Positions 1 to 5,533 of a DNA stretch of 5,916 nt are shown here, piece by piece. Source of the DNA: Desulfobulbaceae bacterium. Lineage in GTDB: Bacteria > Desulfobacterota > Desulfobulbia > Desulfobulbales > Desulfocapsaceae. Each line of letters opens with the position of its first letter. Positions within the stretch are counted from its first letter, which is position 1. Below the pieces are notes generated by a model that was not told the DNA's origin, ran no database searches, and saw only the letters and a program-made list of their open reading frames with translations. A program made the position numbers and the translations under genes. The DNA is taken from positions 1-5,916 of the forward strand of contig DAOVUU010000182.1 of NCBI GenBank assembly GCA_030632405.1, read 5' to 3'.

Positions 1-1
1 G

Positions 2-1030
2 GCTCCCCTTGATTGGTTAAAGCTGCCGTCTTACGAGACGAGGGTTGAGGATGGCAAATCTACAGGTATCCCGGGTAAAACTTTGTTTTCCGATGACCTG
101 TTGGGGGTTTTCAGAGCAATAGAAATTGAACATCGGGTAAGGATGTATCGTCCGCGAATGGTTCTGGCTGATCATACTCCCCAGGGAAAACACAAAGAAC
201 TTGTTCCCGCTCTGGCTCTTAGCCGGGATATCGGTACTCGCTGGGTTCTTGGTGTTCGTGGTGTTGTCGGGGCAGTCCCACAGGCCAGGTCGGAACTGGC
301 AGGTAATCTGTTTCGAAAATATTACCACGGGTTACTTTGGTATGGAGACATGGAAGTGCTGGGTGGCGCACATGTTGATCAACTCAGTCAGCAGTACGGT
401 ATTCTGCCCAGAGAGTGTGGATATGTCTCGCGGATGTCAGAGGTCTCGCGCTGGATGGACCAGGCGTTTGCAGGGGCTTCAGGGGGTGAAAGACTGGCCG
501 GGACTGTTTCTGTGCCTTGGATGGGTGAGAAGTCTCTGGAGTTTCTCGAGCAGCTTGGTGTCGCTCTTGCTGCGATTCCCACAAGTTATGGTGACTGGCG
601 TCTTTTTGTCGATCCCGGAGATTCGGTGGAGAGTAAAAAATACGTGCGGGACATATTCTCAGGAATTGGTCACTGCAGGATTGAGCGGCCCGGTCCAGGG
701 TATATTGAAGCACTGTTACGTTCAAAAACTGCCGTGATTTACGGAGGCTACAATAGCCTTATGGATGTATTATATGCCGGTGTTCCTACCCTTGTTGTGG
801 AGCGGGAGATGCGTGATGGTGAACAGCAGCACCATCTTCAGCAGCTCCGGGCAAAAGTCGGAGAGAGGGTTCGTGTTATTTCGGAGGCTGAAATTCCTGG
901 TGAACAAATAGCATCATGTCTTCTTGATAATTTATTACTCAACACCAATCCTGCCGCTGCTGTCAATCTTGATGGGGCAGCGAATGCGGCTGTGATACTG
1001 AGTCGATTGCTTAGCAAAGATGTCCTCTAG
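2..1030 (+). CDS. Predicted glycosyltransferase (GT28 C-terminal-like, COG4671 type), 5' end missing
   Basis: The frame is open from base 2 to the TAG at 1028-1030 (342 residues visible), so the true start lies upstream of the window. The TTG at 83 has open coding sequence before it and is probably not the start. The visible part shows features I associate with the predicted glycosyltransferases of COG4671. Near the start there is an LPSYE stretch, which in relatives follows the N-terminal GIGH-type loop. Next comes RPRMVLADHTPQGKHKEL (D at visible residue 57), then a VLGVRGVVG strand and a YGD...GYV segment. The C-terminal donor-binding motif GGYNSLMDVLYAGVPTLVVE begins at visible residue 248. 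These features suggest a two-Rossmann GT-B fold transferring an activated sugar. The acceptor and pathway cannot be told. About 60 N-terminal residues are probably missing, judged from the usual family length near 400. The family call is by recalled motif resemblance; the substrate is unknown. Confidence 0.75.
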   Translation, partial: APLDWLKLPSYETRVEDGKSTGIPGKTLFSDDLLGVFRAIEIEHRVRMYRPRMVLADHTPQGKHKELVPALALSRDIGTRWVLGVRGVVGAVPQARSELAGNLFRKYYHGLLWYGDMEVLGGAHVDQLSQQYGILPRECGYVSRMSEVSRWMDQAFAGASGGERLAGTVSVPWMGEKSLEFLEQLGVALAAIPTSYGDWRLFVDPGDSVESKKYVRDIFSGIGHCRIERPGPGYIEALLRSKTAVIYGGYNSLMDVLYAGVPTLVVEREMRDGEQQHHLQQLRAKVGERVRVISEAEIPGEQIASCLLDNLLLNTNPAAAVNLDGAANAAVILSRLLSKDVL

Positions 1031-1054
1031 TAAGTCCTCATTTCCTTCTGGGAA

Positions 1055-1131
1055 AACCCCATATTTATTACATAAATGTAGTAAATTATAATATGAAAAT
1101 ACATTTATGTAATAAATATTACTATGGGGTT
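1055..1131. repeat. Long imperfect inverted repeat (hairpin or small palindromic element)
   Basis: Bases 1061-1080 are perfectly complementary to 1100-1119, a 20-bp AT-rich stem with a 19-base loop. An outer GC-containing stem pairs 1055-1060 (AACCCC) with 1126-1131 (GGGGTT), leaving a 6-base bulge at 1120-1125 on the right side. Each inner arm is itself nearly palindromic around TTACATAA (1068-1075) and TTATGTAA (1105-1112). A looser copy, ATACATAA, sits at 1155-1162. There is no T-run right after the stem on the + strand, so this is not a textbook intrinsic terminator, although it could still cap the mRNA of the upstream gene. Alternatives are a small non-autonomous mobile element (its ends read AACCCCAT...ATGGGGTT) or a double operator. 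The pairing is seen directly; the role is unknown. Confidence 0.8.
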
Positions 1132-1203
1132 GACTGTATTCTATCGCTGTAATAATACATAACTCCTTGTAGTAATAAGTATTTATTGTTTCACCCTATT
1201 CCC

Positions 1204-1219
1204 TGGCATTAATATTGTA
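1204..1219 (+). promoter_or_regulatory. Weak sigma-54-like promoter match upstream of amt
   Basis: TGGCAT-N5-TTGTA has the GG (1205-1206) and the -12 dinucleotide (1217-1218) at the correct 10-base separation. The -24 box is near consensus TGGCAC, but the -12 element is GT instead of GC. It lies 29 bases upstream of a second, better-spaced match. It could be a degenerate or alternative sigma-54 site, or chance in AT-rich DNA. Confidence 0.3.
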
Positions 1220-1232
1220 TATCCCTTGGAAA

Positions 1233-1248
1233 TGGTAAATCTATTGCC
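1233..1248 (+). promoter_or_regulatory. Candidate sigma-54 promoter of amt-PII
   Basis: TGGTAAATCTATTGCC keeps both invariant dinucleotides, GG at 1234-1235 and GC at 1246-1247, with exactly 10 bases between them. It also has the TTGC core of the -12 box. The -24 box is weaker than TGGCAC. Transcription would start near 1259, about 20-40 bases before the possible amt start codons. Sigma-54 with the activator NtrC is a known control route for ammonium transporter and PII operons, which supports the call. No clear NtrC site was recognised in the spacer. Confidence 0.45.
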
Positions 1249-1287
1249 AGATCGAAAGATGTTAAAACAGAGGATACAGTGAAATCT

Positions 1288-1294
1288 AAGGAGG
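1288..1294 (+). promoter_or_regulatory. Ribosome binding site that favours the GTG start at 1300
   Basis: AAGGAGG at 1288-1294 is a full-strength Shine-Dalgarno sequence with a 5-base spacer to GTG 1300. The in-frame GTG at 1279 has only AGAGGA (1269-1274) with a 4-base spacer. The strong site lies inside the longer reading, which argues that the shorter protein is the real product. Confidence 0.65.
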
Positions 1295-1299
1295 GTGTT

Positions 1300-2634
1300 G
1301 TGGAGAAATTGGAAAAACACAAAATTTATTGGGGCAGCGCGATTTTTATTGCCGTCTCTTTAGCCGGAACTGCCGTGGCTGAGGATACAGGCATAGGGGA
1401 GACAGTGATTCAGTTGGCCTACTCCCTGGATACCTTTTATTTCCTGATGTCAGGTGCCCTTGTGATGTGGATGGCAGCAGGATTTACAATGCTGGAATCC
1501 GGTCTGGTTCGCGCCAAAAACACGGTGGAAATACTTACAAAAAATGTCGCACTCTACGCAATCGCCTGTATCATGTACATGATTGTCGGCTATAATATCA
1601 TGTATGGTGACGGGGTGAATGGATTGATCCCGGGATTCAGCTTTTTCCTTGGTGCAGATAACACAGTGGATGAAGTTTTAAAGAGTGGTGGGGATACCTA
1701 TTACTCCAATATGTCCGATTTCTTTTTTCAGGTTGTATTTGTTGCAACCGCGATGTCGATAGTTTCAGGTGCGGTGGCAGAGCGGATGAAGCTCTGGTCT
1801 TTTCTTCTATTCGCCGTTGTGATGACTGGACTGATCTATCCGGTTCAGGGATACTGGAAGTGGGGTGGAGGATTTTTGGATGGCCTTGGTTTTCTCGACT
1901 TTGCAGGTTCCGGAGTGGTGCATCTCTGCGGCGCTTCTGCTGCACTGGCGGGAGTCATTCTTCTGGGTGCTCGAAGAGGAAAATATATCAAGGGAAGAAT
2001 TAAGGCGATACCCGGGTCGAATTTGCCTCTTGCAACCTTGGGCACGTTCATTCTCTGGCTCGGCTGGTTTGGTTTTAACGGCGGCTCTGAACTGAAAATA
2101 AGTAATATCGAAGAGGCAAACGCAGTAGCAATGATATTTGTAAACACCAATACTGCAGCCGCCGGTGGGCTTGTTGCTGCTCTGCTCCTGGCAAGAGCCT
2201 GGTTTGGCAAGGCTGACCTCACTATGGCACTTAACGGAGCTCTCGCCGGCCTGGTCGCCATCACTGCTGAGCCCCTCACTCCAAGCCCGTTGCTGGCAAC
2301 GATAGTAGGAGCGATAGGTGGACTTATCGTAGTTGTGGCGATAATATTCATCGACAAAGCAAAGATTGACGATCCGGTCGGGGCTCTTTCTGTTCATGGA
2401 GTTGTTGGTATCTGGGGGCTTCTGGCGGTGGCGTTCACTCATCCCGAGGGATCAGTCGTTGCCCAGCTAATTGGTGTCGTGGCGATCTTCTCCTGGTGTT
2501 TTGCAACGAGTTTTATTGTATGGCTTGTCATTAAATCTGTTATAGGCGTTCGTGTCAGTGAAGAGGAGGAGATGGAAGGCGTAGATGTGGCGGAGTGTGG
2601 TCTTGCGGCATACCCGGAATTTACAAAAGATTGA
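1300..2634 (+). CDS. amtB: Ammonium transporter (Amt/AmtB family)
   Basis: This is an inner-membrane channel for ammonium uptake, normally a trimer closed by a PII protein. GTG 1300 is chosen for its strong ribosome site and gives 444 residues; GTG 1279 would add seven. Residues 1-27 look like a cleavable signal peptide ending AVA, as known for Amt proteins, followed by about 11 hydrophobic segments. By motif alignment with E. coli AmtB, the pore residues are present: Phe-gate F147 in FFFQVVFVAT and F259 in WFGFNGGS, recruitment-site W188 in KWGGG and S263, structural D200 in LDFAG, and the twin histidines H208 (VVHL) and H366 (VHGVVG). The C-terminal tail carries the EEEEMEGVDVAECGLAAY segment. 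This matches the PII-contacting GLD...HG..AY tail motif, except that the usual His is Cys. The PII gene follows after 15 bases, so the two are surely co-transcribed. Sigma-54-like sites upstream suggest nitrogen control. Transport of ammonium is confident; Amt paralogue type is not assigned. Confidence 0.95.
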   Translation: MEKLEKHKIYWGSAIFIAVSLAGTAVAEDTGIGETVIQLAYSLDTFYFLMSGALVMWMAAGFTMLESGLVRAKNTVEILTKNVALYAIACIMYMIVGYNIMYGDGVNGLIPGFSFFLGADNTVDEVLKSGGDTYYSNMSDFFFQVVFVATAMSIVSGAVAERMKLWSFLLFAVVMTGLIYPVQGYWKWGGGFLDGLGFLDFAGSGVVHLCGASAALAGVILLGARRGKYIKGRIKAIPGSNLPLATLGTFILWLGWFGFNGGSELKISNIEEANAVAMIFVNTNTAAAGGLVAALLLARAWFGKADLTMALNGALAGLVAITAEPLTPSPLLATIVGAIGGLIVVVAIIFIDKAKIDDPVGALSVHGVVGIWGLLAVAFTHPEGSVVAQLIGVVAIFSWCFATSFIVWLVIKSVIGVRVSEEEEMEGVDVAECGLAAYPEFTKD

Positions 2635-2637
2635 TAA

Positions 2638-2988
<351 letters not shown>

Positions 2989-3201
2989 TGGTTAAACTGC
3001 AGCCGGTTAATCCTTTGATCTTCTAGTTTATGTTCAAACAGTTCCCTGCTGCTCTGTAGACGACAGCGGTCGGTTATCATTGTTTGATTGACATAGAGAG
3101 GAATTTATTAAGATGCCTATGTCTATTTGATTGAATATCTTTTATATTGTGAGATTTTGAAAAATCGATTTTGGAATCCGATAAAAATGAGGTGATTAAA
3201 A
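2989..3201. other. Spacer between PII gene and exported-protein gene
   Basis: This 213-base spacer has no open frame worth calling. CTGCTG near 3048-3053 can pair with CAGCGG near 3064-3069 as a 6-bp stem, but no T-run follows, so a terminator is not supported. A perfect -35-like TTGACA lies at 3088-3093, with a poor TAAGAT at 3109-3114 after only 15 bases. GACATAG/CTATGTC arms flank that stretch. Nearer the next gene lie small palindromes (3153-3172), listed separately. A promoter for the next gene is likely here, but its exact place is unclear. Confidence 0.4.
3153..3172. repeat. Overlapping small palindromes upstream of the exported-protein gene
   Basis: GATTTT (3153-3158) and AAAATC (3161-3166) form an inverted repeat with a 2-base centre. 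AAAATC with the following GATTTT (3161-3172) is a perfect 12-bp palindrome. The unit GATTTTG thus occurs twice as a near direct repeat. The cluster ends 29 bases before the start codon at 3202. It has the look of an operator, but an AT-rich chance match cannot be excluded. Confidence 0.4.
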
Positions 3202-3564
3202 ATGAGACTGTATCTGGTTTCAATTCTATTTGTATTGTTTTCTTCTCTTGCAGTGCAGGCAGGGGAAGCGGATGTGGTCGAGGTTAAAATTGTGAAACTT
3301 GGGGAAAACAGATATCAATTTGATGTTACTGTTGCCCATAAGGATGAGGGCTGGAATCACTATGTCAATAAATGGGATGTAGTGGGAGTAGATGGCATCG
3401 TTCTCGGTACACGTATTCTTCACCATCCGCATGTGAATGAACAACCTTTTACACGCAGTTTATCCGGAATAGAGATACTCGAAAAAAACAGCACCGTCAC
3501 AGTTCGTGCCCATGATTCTGTACATGAGTATGGTGGCCAAGTTGTGTCGGCAGCTTTGCCGTAG
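3202..3564 (+). CDS. Small exported histidine-rich protein of unknown function
   Basis: I do not recognise a named family. ATG 3202 has a good ribosome site (GAGGTGAT, 3189-3196). The 120-residue product starts with a classic signal peptide (MRLYLV, hydrophobic core to about residue 17, probable cut after VQA at 20), so a mature protein of about 100 residues should be periplasmic or secreted. There is no lipobox cysteine. The mature part alternates short hydrophobic stretches with turns (VEVKIVKLGENRYQFDVTV, STVTVRAHDSVHEYGG), suggesting a small all-beta, immunoglobulin-like domain. It has seven histidines (46, 53, 74, 75, 77, 104, 108), two tryptophans (51, 58), and no cysteine or methionine after the signal. 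The HHPH cluster (74-77) followed by NEQPFTRSLSG looks like a conserved core and could bind a metal, which is inference. It stands alone, 213 bases after the PII gene and 190 before the cyd operon, and probably has its own promoter. Confidence 0.85.
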   Translation: MRLYLVSILFVLFSSLAVQAGEADVVEVKIVKLGENRYQFDVTVAHKDEGWNHYVNKWDVVGVDGIVLGTRILHHPHVNEQPFTRSLSGIEILEKNSTVTVRAHDSVHEYGGQVVSAALP

Positions 3565-3631
3565 GAGTCTGTTCAAAGAAGTTTTCTCCCGCTTGTTTTC
3601 GGGGCCCCAGAGCAGGAAACTACCACTCTGT

Positions 3632-3650
3632 GTTAATGATAATTATTCTT
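3632..3650. promoter_or_regulatory. Fur-box-like operator overlapping the cyd promoter
   Basis: GTTAATGATAATTATTCTT matches 15 of 19 positions of the classical Fur consensus GATAATGATAATCATTATC by eye. The left half, TGATAAT, is perfect and the right half is degenerate. Its last two bases are the first two bases of the -35 box, a position suited to repression. Fur binds with ferrous iron; a PerR- or other Fur-family regulator would have a similar site. No regulator gene is in the window, so this is a candidate only. Confidence 0.4.
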
Positions 3651-3677
3651 GACTGAGATTCCGTATCCGGTTATAAA
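3649..3677 (+). promoter_or_regulatory. Sigma-70-type promoter of the DUF4492-cydA-cydB operon
   Basis: TTGACT at 3649-3654 and TATAAA at 3672-3677 each match 5 of 6 consensus bases and are separated by the ideal 17 bases. Transcription would begin near 3684, leaving a leader of about 70 bases before the DUF4492 ATG. It is the best housekeeping-type promoter seen in the spacers of this window. Confidence 0.6.
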
Positions 3678-3754
3678 TACCTTTTTTATCCGCAGCAGTG
3701 AGGTGGGTGAAGATTTTTTAGAGCATCTGCACTATTTATGATGAAGGGGGCGTT

Positions 3755-3985
3755 ATGTTGATGGAATACCCTGCACGAGTTTTTAAGTTTTATCAGGACG
3801 GGTTTCGCCGGATGACCGTGGGAAAAACCCTTTGGAAAATTATAATTATCAAATTGATAATTATGTTTGGTGTACTGAAAATCTTCTTCTTTCCAAATTT
3901 TCTCAGTACTAATTTTTCAACTGATCAACAAAGGGCCGACCATGTTATCGAACAGTTAACAAGGTCAACAGGAAATAATTACTAA
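3755..3985 (+). CDS. DUF4492 small membrane protein, cytochrome bd-associated
   Basis: This 76-residue protein resembles the DUF4492 family, which I recall being encoded just upstream of cydA in Bacteroidetes and Epsilonproteobacteria. A conserved-looking N-terminus (RVFKFYQDGFRRMTVGKTLW, 8-27) precedes one membrane segment of about 29-46, then FFFPNFL and a polar tail (51-76). The basic N-terminal flank suggests the N-terminus is cytoplasmic. Two lysines, K33 and K42, lie within or at the edge of the hydrophobic stretch, which is unusual for a plain anchor. ATG 3755 follows GAAGGGGG (3743-3750) by 4 bases; the in-frame ATG at 3761 is an alternative start with a 10-base spacer. The gene ends 14 bases before cydA and shares its promoter. 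An accessory-subunit or assembly role for cytochrome bd, similar in idea to CydX, is inference from context; no function is proven to my knowledge. Confidence 0.8.
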   Translation: MLMEYPARVFKFYQDGFRRMTVGKTLWKIIIIKLIIMFGVLKIFFFPNFLSTNFSTDQQRADHVIEQLTRSTGNNY

Positions 3986-3999
3986 CGGAGGATGTAAAG

Positions 4000-5532
4000 A
4001 TGGGTGAAATTGATCTGACCATGGTGAACTGGGCGAGGGCACAGTTTATCCTGACAGTAATGTATCACTGGATTTTTGTCCCAATCACTTTGGGGCTATC
4101 GTTTCTTTGTGCATTTTTTGAATCGATGTATGTGCGCACAGGTGATGATGAGTGGAAAAAACTGACAAAATTCTGGATGACACTGTTTGGCATAAATTTT
4201 GCGATCGGTGTTGCCACTGGAATTATTCTTGAATTTCAGTTTGGTACAAACTGGTCTAATTATTCATGGATGGTTGGGGATATTTTTGGTGCTCCATTGG
4301 CCATTGAAGGTATTTTAGCTTTCTTTTTGGAGGCTACCTTCTTTGCGGTGATGTTTTTTGGCTGGGATCGTACTTCCAAGGGATTTCATCTTTTTTCTAC
4401 CTGGATGGTTGCTATAGGTTCAAATCTCTCAGCTCTCTGGATTCTGGTGGCCAACGGCTGGATGCAGTCTCCCGTCGGTATGGCGTTTAATCCCGAGAGT
4501 GCTCGATTTGAAATGCAGAACTTCTGGGAAGTGCTCTTTGCTCCGATTGCAATTGCCAAGTTTACCCATACAACCAGCTCAAGCTTTGTCGTTGGTTCCT
4601 TTTTTGTTATTACCATATCTTCCTATTATCTGCTTAAAGGGCGCCACGTGAATATGGCCAAGAGGTCAATTATTGTAGCCTCGGTTTTTGGCCTGCTGGC
4701 ATCTCTGTTTACCGCTTTTACAGGGGATGAATCAGCCTATAACAATGCCCGTTATCAACCCATGAAGCTTGCCGCATATGAAGGGCTTTTTGAGGGGGCA
4801 AGAGGTGCCGATATAGTCGCTCTGGGTATTCTGAACAGTGGTAAAAGGCTCGGTGACGGGCAGGAACCATTTGCCTTTGAGGTGTCTATTCCAAAGGGAT
4901 TGTCAATTATGGCAAAACGTGAATTGAACGCTTTTGTTCCCGGTATCAAAGATCTTGTCTACGGTAACGAGGCCGAAGGCATAATGTCGGTTGCTGAGAA
5001 GATGGAGAAAGGTAAGGCTGCCGTTGCAGATTTTGCAGCTATACGGGAGGCTGGTAAATCTGGAGACGAGCAGGCAAAAGCAGCTGCTATTGAGCGATTC
5101 AGGGTAAATCAGGATTATCTGGGATTTGGTTATCTTGATACTCCTGAAGAGATAGTGCCTCCCGTTGCCACAGTTTACTATTCCTTCCATATTATGGTTT
5201 ATCTGGGATCCTTCTTTATCCTGCTCTTTATGCTCTATCTCTATTTCTCCTATAAAGATACGCTGGAGGATAAAATCTGGCTGCTGGTACTTGGGTTCTG
5301 CTCTTTCTTTCTCGCCTTGACGGCCTCCGAGCTCGGTTGGGTTGTTGCAGAAGTTGGTCGTCAACCATGGGCTATACAGGATCTGATGCCTGTGAAGATG
5401 GCCACAACAAATATTGGGGTGGGACACGTACAGGCAACTTTCTTTATGTTCTTTGTGTTGTTTGGTGCACTGCTGATTGCTGAGATCAAAATTATGCTCA
5501 AGCAGATAAAAATAGGACCGGAGGGCGTGTAA
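4000..5532 (+). CDS. cydA: Cytochrome bd quinol oxidase subunit I
   Basis: This is the haem-bearing, quinol-oxidising subunit of the inner-membrane bd oxidase, which reduces O2 to water. ATG 4000 follows GGAGG (3987-3991) by 8 bases. The 510 residues compare with about 520 in E. coli. Haem ligands by alignment are H23 (MYHWIFVP, b595 site), H190 (FTHTTSS) and M399 (HIMVYLG), the last two being the b558 pair. Proton-path and haem glutamates E103 (AIEG) and E111 (FLEA) are present, as are Q-loop K256 and E261 in MKLAAYEG. The signature W447...E451.GRQPW (453-457) is also there. The stretch between the Q-loop start and the M399 helix is as long as in E. coli, indicating the long Q-loop type. The residue two before the Met ligand is H397, where E. 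coli has R391. It is flanked by the DUF4492 gene (14 bases) and cydB (1 base). Function is secure; whether b595 or a second d-type haem is bound cannot be read. Confidence 0.97.
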   Translation: MGEIDLTMVNWARAQFILTVMYHWIFVPITLGLSFLCAFFESMYVRTGDDEWKKLTKFWMTLFGINFAIGVATGIILEFQFGTNWSNYSWMVGDIFGAPLAIEGILAFFLEATFFAVMFFGWDRTSKGFHLFSTWMVAIGSNLSALWILVANGWMQSPVGMAFNPESARFEMQNFWEVLFAPIAIAKFTHTTSSSFVVGSFFVITISSYYLLKGRHVNMAKRSIIVASVFGLLASLFTAFTGDESAYNNARYQPMKLAAYEGLFEGARGADIVALGILNSGKRLGDGQEPFAFEVSIPKGLSIMAKRELNAFVPGIKDLVYGNEAEGIMSVAEKMEKGKAAVADFAAIREAGKSGDEQAKAAAIERFRVNQDYLGFGYLDTPEEIVPPVATVYYSFHIMVYLGSFFILLFMLYLYFSYKDTLEDKIWLLVLGFCSFFLALTASELGWVVAEVGRQPWAIQDLMPVKMATTNIGVGHVQATFFMFFVLFGALLIAEIKIMLKQIKIGPEGV

Positions 5533-5533
5533 A

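Larger units (their letters stand above)
3565..3754. other. Spacer and control region upstream of the cyd operon
   Basis: This 190-base spacer holds a GC-rich GGGGCCCC palindrome near 3601-3608 with only weak flanking complementarity (CCCG/CGGG, and GTTTTC against GGAAAC), so no convincing terminator for the upstream gene is seen. The right half contains the Fur-like box and sigma-70-like promoter listed separately, then a leader of about 70 bases before the DUF4492 start. Confidence 0.5.

Noticed and set aside
83..1030. The glycosyltransferase gene as a complete gene starting at TTG 83
   Set aside because: The same frame is open to the left edge of the window, the upstream residues include a family-like LPSYE stretch, and no ribosome site precedes the TTG.
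1055..1131. The inverted repeat as a rho-independent terminator
   Set aside because: The stem is mostly AT and no T-run follows it on the + strand; no minus-strand gene ends there.
1130..1158. Sigma-70 promoter TTGACT-17-TAATAC upstream of amt
   Set aside because: The -35 and spacing are good, but the -10 matches only 3 of 6 bases, and it lies about 110 bases before the likely sigma-54 site.
1807..2442. Long minus-strand open frame inside amt
   Set aside because: It is a shadow of the transporter gene, with a low-complexity mixed composition and no recognisable domain or ribosome site.
3050..3070. Hairpin CTGCTG/CAGCGG as a terminator after the PII gene
   Set aside because: The stem is 6 bp with a G-U pair and there is no following T-run.
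3088..3114. Sigma-70 promoter TTGACA...TAAGAT for the exported-protein gene
   Set aside because: The -35 is perfect, but the spacer is only 15 bases and the -10 is poor; kept only as a remark in the spacer entry.
3147..3164. Rex-type operator (TTGTGA half-site) upstream of the exported-protein gene
   Set aside because: Only the left half matches; the right half lacks the TCACAA pattern.
3738..3761. Seven-codon upstream open frame (MMKGALC) overlapping the DUF4492 start
   Set aside because: It has no ribosome site of its own and no regulatory codon pattern; it is probably a by-product of the ATGATG sequence.
4903..5427. Long minus-strand open frame inside cydA
   Set aside because: It lies wholly within a strongly conserved cydA coding region and shows no family features.
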